Part shown: one piece after another, positions 49,384 to 59,900 of the stretch | Layout of the letters: each line of letters begins with the position of its first letter | How positions within the stretch are numbered: the first letter of the stretch is position 1 | Source of the DNA: G963665815 sp942492065 | GTDB taxonomy: Bacteria; Cloacimonadota; Cloacimonadia; Cloacimonadales; JAIOQZ01 | Length of the DNA: 64,000 nt | Reading direction: 5' to 3' | Assembly: GCA_942492065.1 (NCBI GenBank) | Contig: CALODV010000008.1 | Location: 620,001 to 684,000 of the forward strand | Made by a program: the position numbers and the translations under genes | Notes under the pieces: model-generated | What the model was told of the DNA's origin: nothing | Database searches by the model: none | The model's input: the letters and a program-made list of their open reading frames with translations, nothing else

Positions 49384-52300
49384 ATGCTAAATTCATTAAA
49401 GTCCAGAATAATTCTTACAATAAGCGGAATTATTATTGTATCCTTTATTATTAAAACACTGATTATTAGTTTTATGGCAGAAAATAAGATAGAAGAAGCT
49501 TTCGAGAGTAATGCTTTGAATTTACTTGATGCAACGACTAACTTGGTTGAAGTAGAGTATAACAGTATTTTATATAGTAACAAATCTATGCTGGAAAACA
49601 GGAAAAATGATTTAGAAACCAATGTGAAGTTTATCATAAAATTTATTGAAAGCGTGTACAATGGATATAAAAGCAGAAAGATATCTGAGTCTGTGGCTAA
49701 GAAATATGTAATTAATTATGTTAAGGATCTTAGATATAATGACGGTGTAGGTTATTTCTGGATAAATGATATCGGTCAACCATATCCCAGGATGATTATG
49801 CACCCGACTATTCCCGAACTTGATGGATCTGTGCTGGATAATCCTGAGTTCAATTGTGCTTTAGGTAAGAATGAAAATTTGTTTAAGGCTTTTGTGGATT
49901 CCTGTCTGCATGACGGGAGTGGATTTATTGATTATTACTGGCCCAAGCCAACTCAACAGGGGTTAACAGAATTACAACCTAAACTATCTTATGTGGAATT
50001 ATATGAGAGATGGAACTGGATAATAGGTACCGGAATATACATGGATGATCTGGAAAAGGAAAAGGAAATGAGAATTGAGGCTGTAATTGATAACCTGAAT
50101 GAAACTCTGAAAAGACAAAAGGTTGGAAAGTATGGTTATCTCTTTATTTTCACAGATGATAATCGAATTTTAGTTCATCCTGAAATAAAAGAGGATGATA
50201 TGGTTACATTTGTTAATATGGATACAGGCAATTTTCTGATAGATGATTTAAGACAGACTGTGAAATCAGGCAACAACTCGCTTGAATATTCGTATGGTAG
50301 ACCGGGATTTGATGAGCAAAAATATATTAAGGGACTTAACAGGAATGATGAAGTACTTGTTCGGAAAAAGGCTTACATAAAATATTTTGAGCCACTTGGC
50401 TGGTATATATGCAGTTCAGTGTATATAGATGATATGAAGAAGAATGTTAATCATCTGCTGCATGCAATCATCCTGTTTTCTGCTATTTTCCTCGTACTTG
50501 CTGTTATTGCATCCTATTTCTTATCTAAGAGTATTGTAAATCCTCTTAACAAACTTATTTCTTCCTTGAAAAATTCCGGTTCAGATGGAGTTCCCTTAAA
50601 TACGGTACCTGTTGTCGGGACATCGGAAATCAGAATTTTTGCAACTACTCTGAATAATATGCTTAATTCGATCATAGAATCCCGAAATCGGCTAAAACAA
50701 AGTGAAGCCAGGTTCAGGGGTCTGATAGAATCTTCCTGTGATCTTATCTGGGAGCTAAACGAAGAAGGCAAGTTTACTTACATCAGCCCTCAGGTAAATG
50801 AAATTCTGGGGTATACCGAGGAAGAACTTTCCGGCAAGAAATTTCATGATATAATTGTTCCTGAAGATAAAGACATTAACCCACTTATGTATGGGAAAAT
50901 ATCTGCTTTTAAAGATCCAATTGTTCAGAAGGAATATGTTGGAGTACACAAATCCGGTAGAAAGATCATTCTCGAGACCAGTGGTCTTCCAGCTTATAAT
51001 GATGACAATGAAATAGTGGGCTTCAGGGGTGTAACAAGAGATATTACTGAGAGAAAAGAAACAGAACGCTTCATGAGACTTGTGCAATATGGTGTCAATA
51101 AGGCTCGAGACAGTGTTATCTGGTTCAACAGTGAAACACAGATTGTATATGTGAATGACTCAGCATCTGAGTTACTGGGCTATTCCAGGGAAGAGCTTTT
51201 AAAGATGAAATTACTACAGATAGATTCACAGTTTCCGCTTACAAACTGGGAAAAGCACCTTACAGCTCTAAGAAACACCGGATTCAAGAAATACGAATCT
51301 GTCTTTCTGAGTAAGTATAATCTGGAGATACCTGTTGAAATTACCAGCAACTACCTGGAATTTGAAGGTAAGGAAGGTGCATTCCTTTTTGTAAGAGATG
51401 TGACTTTAAGAAAAGTCACTGAGAATGCATTAAGGGAGAGTGAAACTAAATACAGAGGATTGATAGAATCTTCAAGTGATTTGATCTGGGAAGTGAATAA
51501 GAAGGGACTTTATACATATGTCAGTCCACAGATAGAGTCTATTTTAGGATATTCCCCCGAAGAAGTTATTGGCAAAACTCCTTTTGAGTTCATGGCTGAA
51601 AGTGAAAGTGGGAATATTGAAAATGATTTTCTAGTTCGCCTTAAAAACAAAGAAGTTTTAAAAATGCTTGAGAATGTGAATATTCATAAAAATGGTACCA
51701 AGGTAGTTTTGGAAACCAGTGGAGTTCCTGTTTTTAATGAGGAAGGTGAGTTCATGGGCTACAGAGGGGTGGATAGAGATATTACTCAGCGCAAGATTCA
51801 GCAGAAAAAATTACAGGAAAGAACAATTGAGTTGTCTCAAGCAAATAAAGAACTTTTGAAGCATAAAGAACATCTGGAAGAACTTGTTAATGACAGGACT
51901 GAGGAACTTAGAGACTCTCTGGAAAACCTTAAAAAGGCTCAGGACTTCCTTATCCAGTCTGAGAAAATGGCTGCACTTGGCGGACTGGTTGCAGGGGTAG
52001 CACATGAAATTAATACTCCTGTTGGTATTGGGGTTACAGCGGCATCATTCCTTGATGTAAAGACAACAGAAATAGAACAGAAATTCAATTCTAATACTCT
52101 CAAGAAGAGTAACCTGAAAGAGTACTTTGATATTGCAAGAGACAGTTCCAGAATGCTTCTATCTAATATGAGAAGAGCTGCTGAACTGATTCAGAGCTTT
52201 AAACAGGTAGCTGTTGACCAGGCGAGTAAAGAAAGACGTAAGTTCATGATGAAGGATTATATGACTGAAATACTGGCCAGTTTGAACTCCAAGTTCAAAA

Positions 52301-52716
52301 GATCAAAGCACTCAATTGATATTATCTGCGATGAGGATATTGAAGTAAACAGCTTTCCTGGAGCTTTTTCTCAGATAATGACTAATCTGATTATGAATAG
52401 CCTGAAACATGGGTTTGAAGATATTGATGTGGGTCATATTATGATAACTATTGAAAGGAATGGTGATAATGTAAAAGTTATTTACACCGATGACGGTAAG
52501 GGTATACCCAGAAAAAATCTGGTAAAAGTCTTTGATCCATTCTTTACAACAAAAAGAGGGCAGGGGGGAAGCGGCTTAGGTATGCATATTGTATACAACC
52601 TGGTAACGCAATCTCTTGGTGGAAACATTACATGTGACAGTGTTGAAAATGAAGGTACAGAATTTGTAATTGACTTTCCTGTTGATTATAAGATAAATGA
52701 AGATTTGAACGAATAA
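49384..52716 (+). CDS. Cache/PAS sensor histidine kinase
   Basis: The 1110-residue protein starts with a membrane segment (IILTISGIIIVSFIIKTLII). A periplasmic part follows with two Cache-type domains (YFWINDIGQPYPRMIMHPTI and WNWIIGTGIYMD; YLFIFTDDNRILVHPEI and GWYICSSVYIDD). A second membrane helix lies near 362-382 and a HAMP-like linker follows. Three PAS domains are at about 440-560, 570-680 and 690-810, then a coiled segment. The kinase core has the H-box in GLVAGVAHEINTPVGIGV with His874, an N-box IMTNLIMNSLKHG near 1000, DDGKGIP near 1037 and GGSGLGMHIV near 1060. Cache domains of this type sense small organic ligands; the ligand is unknown. It is the first gene of the signalling operon; the regulator gene starts 13 bp after its stop. 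Confidence 0.93.
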   Translation: MLNSLKSRIILTISGIIIVSFIIKTLIISFMAENKIEEAFESNALNLLDATTNLVEVEYNSILYSNKSMLENRKNDLETNVKFIIKFIESVYNGYKSRKISESVAKKYVINYVKDLRYNDGVGYFWINDIGQPYPRMIMHPTIPELDGSVLDNPEFNCALGKNENLFKAFVDSCLHDGSGFIDYYWPKPTQQGLTELQPKLSYVELYERWNWIIGTGIYMDDLEKEKEMRIEAVIDNLNETLKRQKVGKYGYLFIFTDDNRILVHPEIKEDDMVTFVNMDTGNFLIDDLRQTVKSGNNSLEYSYGRPGFDEQKYIKGLNRNDEVLVRKKAYIKYFEPLGWYICSSVYIDDMKKNVNHLLHAIILFSAIFLVLAVIASYFLSKSIVNPLNKLISSLKNSGSDGVPLNTVPVVGTSEIRIFATTLNNMLNSIIESRNRLKQSEARFRGLIESSCDLIWELNEEGKFTYISPQVNEILGYTEEELSGKKFHDIIVPEDKDINPLMYGKISAFKDPIVQKEYVGVHKSGRKIILETSGLPAYNDDNEIVGFRGVTRDITERKETERFMRLVQYGVNKARDSVIWFNSETQIVYVNDSASELLGYSREELLKMKLLQIDSQFPLTNWEKHLTALRNTGFKKYESVFLSKYNLEIPVEITSNYLEFEGKEGAFLFVRDVTLRKVTENALRESETKYRGLIESSSDLIWEVNKKGLYTYVSPQIESILGYSPEEVIGKTPFEFMAESESGNIENDFLVRLKNKEVLKMLENVNIHKNGTKVVLETSGVPVFNEEGEFMGYRGVDRDITQRKIQQKKLQERTIELSQANKELLKHKEHLEELVNDRTEELRDSLENLKKAQDFLIQSEKMAALGGLVAGVAHEINTPVGIGVTAASFLDVKTTEIEQKFNSNTLKKSNLKEYFDIARDSSRMLLSNMRRAAELIQSFKQVAVDQASKERRKFMMKDYMTEILASLNSKFKRSKHSIDIICDEDIEVNSFPGAFSQIMTNLIMNSLKHGFEDIDVGHIMITIERNGDNVKVIYTDDGKGIPRKNLVKVFDPFFTTKRGQGGSGLGMHIVYNLVTQSLGGNITCDSVENEGTEFVIDFPVDYKINEDLNE

Positions 52717-52729
52717 AATGGGATAACAT

Positions 52730-54019
52730 ATGGAAACACTAAATGAAAAAGACAATGATTTTTTGACTTTTCTGGATGATGACGACAGTTCTGATTCAGA
52801 TATTATTAATCCCTGGAAGCTCCTGATCGTAGATGACGATGAGGAGATCCACAATATTACTTCTATTGTTTTGAGCGGATTTACTTATGACAGCAGGTCA
52901 TTAATTTTTCTTCATGCTTATTCCGGTAATGAAGCTGAGCAAATTGTGAAGAATAATCCTGATATTGCTGTGATTTTACTGGATGTTGTTATGGAAACGG
53001 AAGACTCTGGTTTAAAGGTTGTTAAACATATCAGAAACAAACTTATGAATAAATACGTGAGGATAATTCTGAGAACCGGTCAGCCAGGGCAGGCTCCTGA
53101 GCAGCATGTTATTGAAAACTACGATATTAATGACTATAAAGAAAAAACAGAACTGACTGCCCAGAAACTTGTAACTTCTATTGTTGCATCATTGAGAACT
53201 TACGAAAGTATGCAGACTATTGTCAAACTTAATGCAGAGCTTGAACAAAAAGTTCTGATGAGAACAGCTGAACTTCAGGAGTCACTTGAAGTTATTAAGC
53301 GCGATGAAGAAGCCGGCAGAAAAATCCAATTTAAACTTTTACCGGACAGGGAGAAGAAAATAGCTCAATACAGTTTTTCGCATCGAATAATCCCATCATT
53401 ATACTTGAGCGGAGATTTTCTGGATTACTTCAGAATAAACGAAAAGCTTATTGGTTTCTATATTGCCGATGTTTCGGGACATGGAGCATCCTCTGCATTT
53501 GTAACAGTATTACTGAAAGGCTATATGAATAACATGCTGGAAAAATACAGAACAGAGAAGAATAACATGATATGTAAGCCCGATAAACTGGTGAAAGCAA
53601 TTAACAAGTTACTGTTATCAGAAGACATCGAAAAGCACTTGACTCTGTTTTACGGCGTTATTGATACTACCAAAAACTCTCTTACATTTTCTAATGGCGG
53701 CCAATACCCATTTCCATTTCTTTGTGATCATGAAAACATTGAGATGCTGGAATATAAAGGATTCCCTGTAGGGTTACTTGATTTTGCGGAATTTGATCTG
53801 CACGAAATAATACTTCCCGGTGTGTTTGATTTGACTTTCTTTTCAGATGGTGTTCTGGAAATCATTGATAATGAAGGAGACTGTTTATCTTCGGTTCTCG
53901 TGGAACTGGTTAAAAAGACCAGAGGTGATATTGATTCGATGGTTAAAATAACAAAAGCAGAAAAATTAAAGAATATACCAGATGATTTAACGTTTTTTAC
54001 AATCAGCAAAGGAAAATAG
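52730..54019 (+). CDS. Response regulator with SpoIIE-type phosphatase
   Basis: The 429-residue protein has a short acidic N-terminus (NDFLTFLDDDDSSDSD), a receiver domain at about 25-150 (LLIVDDDEEIHNIT, phospho-acceptor Asp85 in ILLDVVME, RIILRTGQPGQ), a coiled linker (ELEQKVLMRTAELQESLEVI) and a PP2C/RsbU-type serine phosphatase. The phosphatase shows SGDFLDYFRI, YIADVSGHGASSAFVTVLLK and TFFSDGVLEI, with the metal-binding aspartates in these motifs. In partner switching, such a phosphatase dephosphorylates a STAS protein; the STAS gene is the next one. This links the kinase to a downstream switch. Confidence 0.92.
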   Translation: METLNEKDNDFLTFLDDDDSSDSDIINPWKLLIVDDDEEIHNITSIVLSGFTYDSRSLIFLHAYSGNEAEQIVKNNPDIAVILLDVVMETEDSGLKVVKHIRNKLMNKYVRIILRTGQPGQAPEQHVIENYDINDYKEKTELTAQKLVTSIVASLRTYESMQTIVKLNAELEQKVLMRTAELQESLEVIKRDEEAGRKIQFKLLPDREKKIAQYSFSHRIIPSLYLSGDFLDYFRINEKLIGFYIADVSGHGASSAFVTVLLKGYMNNMLEKYRTEKNNMICKPDKLVKAINKLLLSEDIEKHLTLFYGVIDTTKNSLTFSNGGQYPFPFLCDHENIEMLEYKGFPVGLLDFAEFDLHEIILPGVFDLTFFSDGVLEIIDNEGDCLSSVLVELVKKTRGDIDSMVKITKAEKLKNIPDDLTFFTISKGK

Positions 54020-54032
54020 CAGGATATGGATT

Positions 54033-54521
54033 ATGAATGAAGCAGATTATCTTATCGCAATAAAAAATGGGAAAATTTTTATAAAGGTTGTGGGGTATGC
54101 CAGATATACAAACTCATCTGAGTTTGCTAATTTTATACTGAATGATTTACTTAAGAAAGCTCATTCTGAAGAAGTTTTTCTTGATCTTTCGGAAACACTT
54201 TTTATGGACAGTACGGTCATGGGACTAATAGCCAGACTGGCAGGATATTCTATCTCGAAGTTTCAGACTAAGCTAAAAGTGAAATCACAGAATCCTGAGT
54301 TGAATAACCTATTGTATAATACAGGATTCCATGATTTTATCCTTATTATGGATGATATGGATGAGCAAAACTACAAAGACTTGAAGACAACAGAGTCTGT
54401 GGAGAACTCGTTAGGAAAGATTATGCTTGAAGCACATGTTGCTCTTTCAGAGATGAATGAAGTCAACAGGAAAGAATTTAAAAGTGTTGTAGATATGCTA
54501 TCAGGTTCACAGGAGGATTAA
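54033..54521 (+). CDS. STAS-domain anti-sigma-factor-antagonist-like protein
   Basis: The 162-residue protein has a STAS domain at residues 1-110 (VFLDLSETLFMDSTVMGLIA), with the phosphorylatable serine in the DST motif, and strands TKLKVKSQNPELNNLLYNTGF. About 40 residues of helix follow (GKIMLEAHVALSEMNEV), ending in SGSQED. In the usual scheme its Ser is phosphorylated by an anti-sigma kinase and dephosphorylated by the SpoIIE phosphatase encoded just upstream. No kinase of the RsbW type is in the window, so the partner must be elsewhere. It overlaps the next gene by one base. Confidence 0.88.
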   Translation: MNEADYLIAIKNGKIFIKVVGYARYTNSSEFANFILNDLLKKAHSEEVFLDLSETLFMDSTVMGLIARLAGYSISKFQTKLKVKSQNPELNNLLYNTGFHDFILIMDDMDEQNYKDLKTTESVENSLGKIMLEAHVALSEMNEVNRKEFKSVVDMLSGSQED

Positions 54522-54940
54522 TGGATTATAGCAATAAATGGAAGATGCTTATAGTTGATGATGAAAAGGATATTCATAAAATCATAAAAATGATTTTTGA
54601 TAATCTCCTTATTGATGACTGTAAAATGGAAATTCTGAGCGCATTTAATGTTGATGAAGCTATAAAAATTCTCAGTGAAAATAATGATGTGGCAGTAGCT
54701 GTTGTTGATATAGTCATGGAAACAGAAGAAGCAGGTATTAAATGTGTTGAGCGTATTCGTTCAGAACTTAAAAATCATAAGATACGTCTGATTCTTAAAA
54801 CAGGATATCCTAACCAGAAACCCGGTCCTGATTTTATCAAAAAATATGATATAAGCATGTTTAAACAGGAGACTGAGCTGACAACTCAAGTTGTTAGTGA
54901 AATGATTCAGACTACCGTTCGTGAATTTAAGAAACTTTAA
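54521..54940 (+). CDS. Single-domain response regulator
   Basis: The 139-residue protein is a receiver domain only: MLIVDDEKDIHKIIKMIF, phospho-acceptor Asp63 in AVVDIVMETEEAG, and LILKTGYPNQKPG. It resembles the receiver of the phosphatase (VMETE, RIILRTGQPG against RLILKTGYPN), suggesting duplication within the operon. There is no output domain, so it acts by protein contact, perhaps competing for phosphate from the kinase. The stop of the STAS gene and its start overlap (TTAATGG), so translation is coupled. Confidence 0.9.
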   Translation: MDYSNKWKMLIVDDEKDIHKIIKMIFDNLLIDDCKMEILSAFNVDEAIKILSENNDVAVAVVDIVMETEEAGIKCVERIRSELKNHKIRLILKTGYPNQKPGPDFIKKYDISMFKQETELTTQVVSEMIQTTVREFKKL

Positions 54941-55008
54941 GCTTTACCTATATTAAGTTAGAAATTTTGTTGAATCACTATAGTATACATTCATACAAGG
55001 AGTAATAA

Positions 55009-55380
55009 ATGGAAATGTTTAAGATTGAGGGTTTAGATGCAGAAACCACTGATTCAGGATTGAAATACTATATCGTGCATAAATCAGAAAAATCAGATAA
55101 GCCTAAAAGAGGGACGAAAGTTGATGTCCATTACAGCGGTTTTCTAACAAATGGGAAAATGTTTGATTCCTCTTATAACAGAAACCAGAAATTCACGTTT
55201 ACTCTTGGAGTAGGTCAAGTAATAAAGGGTTGGGATGAAGGGGTTCAGATAATGGATGTGGGAGACAAGTTTCAGTTTCACATCCCTTACAAACTTGCAT
55301 ATGGAGAAAGAGGATATCCGGGAGTAATTCCAGCCCGAGCAACATTAATTTTCGATGTTGAACTTCTGGGTTATAAATAG
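55009..55380 (+). CDS. FKBP-type peptidyl-prolyl isomerase, cytoplasmic
   Basis: The 123-residue protein has no signal peptide and one FKBP domain (VDVHYSGFLTNGKMFDSSYN, GVGQVIKGWDEGVQIMDVG, FHIPYKLAYGERG, VIPARATLIFDVELLGYK). It should isomerise prolyl bonds during protein folding. It follows the signalling operon after 68 bp with its own AAGGAG ribosome site, and it ends at a terminator. Its link to the signalling genes is only positional. Confidence 0.93.
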   Translation: MEMFKIEGLDAETTDSGLKYYIVHKSEKSDKPKRGTKVDVHYSGFLTNGKMFDSSYNRNQKFTFTLGVGQVIKGWDEGVQIMDVGDKFQFHIPYKLAYGERGYPGVIPARATLIFDVELLGYK

Positions 55381-55396
55381 AAATTTTAACCAATAA

Positions 55397-55439
55397 GCAC
55401 CCTTATTTCTGATAGATTTCAAAGGGTGCATTTTTTTTT
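55397..55439 (+). terminator. Terminator after the FKBP gene
   Basis: The stem GCACCCTT / AAGGGTGC has a 17-base loop and is followed by a run of nine T residues. It lies 17 bp after the FKBP stop and ends the signalling transcript before the insertion sequence. Confidence 0.85.
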
Positions 55440-55494
55440 GAACTTTTTTCAGAGCAATTATAATACATATCCCGCTATGATGTTTATTTTTACG

Positions 55495-55502
55495 CATAAT
55501 TA
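55495..55502. repeat. Target-site duplication of the insertion sequence, left copy
   Basis: CATAATTA directly precedes the left end of the element. The identical octamer follows the right end at 56799-56806. Eight bases is the usual duplication size of IS256-type transposition, and the perfect match suggests a recent event. Confidence 0.9.
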
Positions 55503-56798
55503 GGGACTGTCCTAATAAGTGTGTCTAGAACCTCATCTATATTTTTAATTTATTTCATAATATTATCGTCAAATTTAAAGGAATGCAGTGGATATTGTAA
55601 ATATTTTTCTACTTTATCCATTGCTATTTTACTAATAAGAAGCAAAGCAGACTCATCAGAAGGCATTGAGTTTCTTATTTTTAAAACTCTTCTGAACTGT
55701 TTATTCAGGTTTTCTATCCAGTTGGTTGTATAGATCATACTTCTTATTCTGTAGTCATAATTCAAATATGTAAAATAGTAAATTAAGTCTGATCGATTTC
55801 TATATCTTCTTATGAAGGGATATGTTTTCATCCATTTTGTAATGAAGTTTTCAAAGTTCTCGATCGCATTTGATAGTTTATATCCTGAGTCATTAGTAAC
55901 AAAAATAAGTTTCAAATCAGCAGCTATTTCAGCCCTGTCCGAGTACCTTGTTTTGTTTAATATATTACGTTTTAAATGAGTTACACATTTCTGGAACGCT
56001 GCACCAGGAAAAACGTTTGCAATACTTTGTTCAAGTCCCGTTAAACCATCAGCAATTACTAAATTGACAGATTCTAATCCTCGATCTTTTAAGCTTGTGA
56101 ATAATGATTCCCAGCCAGTTGCACTCTCTTGTGGGATGCTTTCTATGGCTAATATATCCCTGCTCATATCACTACGTAATCCCATAACTGTATAAATTGC
56201 TTCTACTTCTACCTTAGATGATCTGCGTATTCTGGTGTGTATTGCATCTACCATAATCAACGGGTAGCTAGCATCTAATTGTCTGTTTCGCCATAATTCC
56301 ATTTCTTTAACAAAGCTTTGATTTATTCTACTTACACTTGACTTGGAATACTTCGAACCATACAATTTATCAAAAACATCACTTACATCTCGTACTGAAA
56401 GACCCTTTGAATATAAAGTAAAAGCAAGCTGATGAAGTTCTTCTTCCTGGTTTCTGATTAATGTGAGCAATATTGGATAGAATTGACCGAGTCTATCTCT
56501 TGGTATTTGGAGCTTTATCTCCGCTCCCAAGCCGATAGCTTTACCTATTCTATAACCATTCCCTTTGTTTTTTGAAGATATTGTTTGACGTAAAAATTCT
56601 GTCCGCTCTAATTTCATCAGACAGTTTAGTATTGTTTCCAATACTTTGTTTAATCCGTGTTCGACAATTGCAGTGTCCAACACAAGACTCAATTGACTTG
56701 TTGTCAATTTCATAAGAACCTCCTTTTGGATCTTTTTTTACTATTGGAGGTTCTTTTCTATTTCTTGTCAAATCAGACACACTTTAGGGGACGGTGCC
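55503..56798 (-). mobile_element. IS256-family insertion sequence, complete
   Basis: The 1296-bp element has imperfect 24-bp terminal inverted repeats: left GGGACTGTCCTAATAAGTGT (then GTCT), right, read inward on the other strand, GGCACCGTCCCCTAAAGTGT (then GTCT), 18 of 24 positions alike. It carries one transposase gene on the minus strand and is bounded by an 8-bp duplication. The ends, the size and the duplication all agree. It has inserted between the FKBP gene and the beta-helix gene and breaks no recognisable gene. Confidence 0.93.
55550..56713 (-). CDS. IS256-family transposase
   Basis: The 387-residue mutator-type DDE transposase has IMVDAIHTRIRRSSKVEVEA with the first acidic residue, the segment LVIADGLTGLEQSIANVFPG with the second, and the family motif FQKCVTHLKRNIL. 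The C-terminal part YDYRIRSMIYTTNWIENLNK carries the last acidic residue in the helix after TTNW. The length is close to the family norm of about 400. The frame is intact, so it may be active. It moves its own element; no cargo gene is present. Confidence 0.95.
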   Translation of the reverse strand: MKLTTSQLSLVLDTAIVEHGLNKVLETILNCLMKLERTEFLRQTISSKNKGNGYRIGKAIGLGAEIKLQIPRDRLGQFYPILLTLIRNQEEELHQLAFTLYSKGLSVRDVSDVFDKLYGSKYSKSSVSRINQSFVKEMELWRNRQLDASYPLIMVDAIHTRIRRSSKVEVEAIYTVMGLRSDMSRDILAIESIPQESATGWESLFTSLKDRGLESVNLVIADGLTGLEQSIANVFPGAAFQKCVTHLKRNILNKTRYSDRAEIAADLKLIFVTNDSGYKLSNAIENFENFITKWMKTYPFIRRYRNRSDLIYYFTYLNYDYRIRSMIYTTNWIENLNKQFRRVLKIRNSMPSDESALLLISKIAMDKVEKYLQYPLHSFKFDDNIMK

Positions 56799-56806
56799 CA
56801 TAATTA
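56799..56806. repeat. Target-site duplication of the insertion sequence, right copy
   Basis: CATAATTA, identical to the octamer at 55495-55502, lies directly after the right inverted repeat. Together the two define the element's ends without ambiguity. Confidence 0.9.
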
Positions 56807-56915
56807 ATGAATACTATTCAACTATATACAGGATAAATAGATTGACATTGTTCATACACTTTTGTCTTATAAAAATTGATAAATTTTGCAAAAAATAATA
56901 CTCGGGAGTATTTTA

Positions 56916-59900
56916 ATGATAAAAAAGTTATCTCTAATTATTAGTTTTGTCTTAACAACAATTCTGTTTGCAGTCCCTGTTTCAGGAACAAGAACAATTG
57001 GACAGACAGGATATTATCAGACATTGGAAGAAGCCTGTGATTCCATAAGAGTTTATGGAATTGATGGCGATATTGTTTTACAGTTCTCTGCCGGAACTTA
57101 CGACGGACAGGCATATCTTGCATATACCGACCCTGCATATGATATTACAATCACAACAAGTGAACCGGAAGGCAGCGTAATCTTAACTAACAGTCAGTCC
57201 ACCAGTTCGGCAAACTGGATAATCAGACTGAATGAATCGAATAATGTTACAATATCCAATCTGACTTTTCAATCTGACGCAACTTATGGTTGTGCAATAT
57301 TATTGAATGGTGATTGTGATGATATTCTGATCGATAATAATGTATTTAACGGTGCTATAAGTACCAATACCTCAACCCATAGTATTGTAAAACTTAACAC
57401 TGATTCTCAAGCTCCGGACAACGTACAGATTTCTCATAACAAGTTTTATGATGGAGCATACCAGATATATAACGCTTCTAATACTTACACAGAAGAACTT
57501 AACACACATGGCTTAACTGTTACAAGCAATGAATTTTACAGAAGTTATAAACACATGTATCTGTCACGTGTTGTTGGCGCATCAGTGACTAATAATATAT
57601 TCGACGATTCAAAATACGGTTTTGAGTTGAGATCATGTACGTCTGTTAATGTAACAAGAAACTCCATTAAGGCTAAGCTATCGGGTATATATCTTAACTA
57701 TTGTGGCGATGACGATGATTACTGCTATATATACAACAATAAAGTCAGAGTGACCGGTGCAAATGATACTTATACTACCTTTACAGGAGAAGCACATGGG
57801 ATAACTGTTTCAAACGGAACAGGTAATAGTGTAAGACACAATACTGTCGTCAATACATCCGATCATTCATGGTCTAATGCAATGAGTATTTCAGGTACGC
57901 AAAACTATGTTAAAAGCAATCTTATTGTTAATTATGGTAAAGGTTATGGAGCATATTTCAACAATCTCGTGGGTGAAACTGATGTTGTGAATATTGAAGA
58001 TTATAATAATATCTTCTCAAAGTCAGTCTACTCTGTGAAAGTAAGTAATACATATTATAAGACACTATTTGATTTCCATGCTGCAATATATTTTGATCCT
58101 TCCCAGAGAAATGATAAGAATTATGATCCTGTTCTGGATACAACTATGACAATGACTCCTCAGAGTTGTGCAATGGAAGATCAGGCATATTATACTGGAT
58201 ACCAGAGCTTTGATTTTTACGGAAATCCAAGAAGCAACTCTCCTGACTTTGGAGCGGTAGAATATACTTCTACAGGACAGGCACCTCTTAACGGTGTTTA
58301 TACTATTAGTGCAACTGGTGACTACACGTCAGTTCAGGCTGCATCGAATGATTTAACCCTCAGGGGAATCAACGGTCCGGTTCAGTTCATACTTGATGGA
58401 GCTGATTACAATGAGCAGGTTGATATTGGTTTTATTCCTGGAACCACAACTACAAATAGAGTATTGTTCAGTGGTTCTCAATTTACTGATACAAGAATAA
58501 TCGCAACAGGTACATCTGATAAGCCTTATGTTGTAAATTTAATGAGAACTAAACATGTAACTTTTGAAGATATGAAGTTCAGAAATATGGCTGGAACATA
58601 TGGAACATGTTTATATATATCATCTTACACAAAAGATATTACAATTAGAAATTGCGATTTTTATCAGGATTCTGGGGCTATAAACGATTATTACAGTAAT
58701 AATATTTTTGTAGATCAACTCGGTGAAGCAAATAGTCTCTATATTACTGGCTGTACGTTCGAGAACGGTTCCAGAGCTTTTTATGATTATAGCTATACTA
58801 ACAGCTCTGATGTTGATTTTCTTAATTGTACAACTAACAATCACCGTATAGCAGTTAATGTGGCGAATGTTAAAGGATTGAAGATTAAAGAGAATACAAT
58901 AAACAATGTAACTTACGGTGGAATTATTGCTAATTATTGCGACTATTTCGAAGTAGAGAAAAACAAAATAACAGGTAGTTCCAGAGGTATAGATGTAAGT
59001 TCAGCAAGTGGAATCATTCCACAGTCTCCTTATCAGAATCTGGTTGCCAACAATATCATAAACTTAAGTGGAGGAACGGGGATTAATATTGCCGGGAACT
59101 ATATAGATATTCTTAACAACAGTATATCCATTACTGGTACAAATCTGTATGGAATTTACCAGTATAATCAGTCCTCAGATTTAAATATTTTTGCAAATGC
59201 AATCAGAGTTGAAAATGGATATGTTATTTGGTTAACTAATTCAACAACAACCAGTAACTATAATATAGACGGAAACTCATATTACTCAGAAAATGCAAAA
59301 TTTGTTAAGCTGGATGATATAAGCTATAATGATTTACAGGAGTGGTGCGCAGCCGATCCCACTCAAAACATCCATTCCGTAGAAGCAGACCCACATTTCG
59401 ATTCCTTTGGAATGGCTACATCTCCATGGTTGGTTAACAGAGGCTTTAGAGCATCAAGAGTTACAGAAGATTTTAATGGAACAAGTAGGGATGTTTTTAA
59501 TGATATTGGTGCCAACGAACAGGTCGGTGCTGTGTTCCCATTCCCGGAAAGAAGTGATAATGTGCTTACTGTGGGTCCGGGGTATGAGTATTCGACAATT
59601 CAGGAATGTTTTGATGATATTGCCTTTCATGGACTAAAAAGATTATCTCCAACTGACGAAACACATAAAGACACTCTGTTTGTCAGAATTGCTGATGGGT
59701 TATATGGTGAATTGTCAAAGCTTAATCACATGCCAAGAGAGATTCATGAGTTAACATCTGATGATGAAGCTGTTCTTGTTATAGAATCAATGAATAATGC
59801 CACTTTCCTTGGTTATCCTGATGATTCTGACAACCAGGCTCCTATTCTTTTGCTGAATGGTGTTGATAATGTAGTTATCAGGAATCTGAACTTCTTATCA

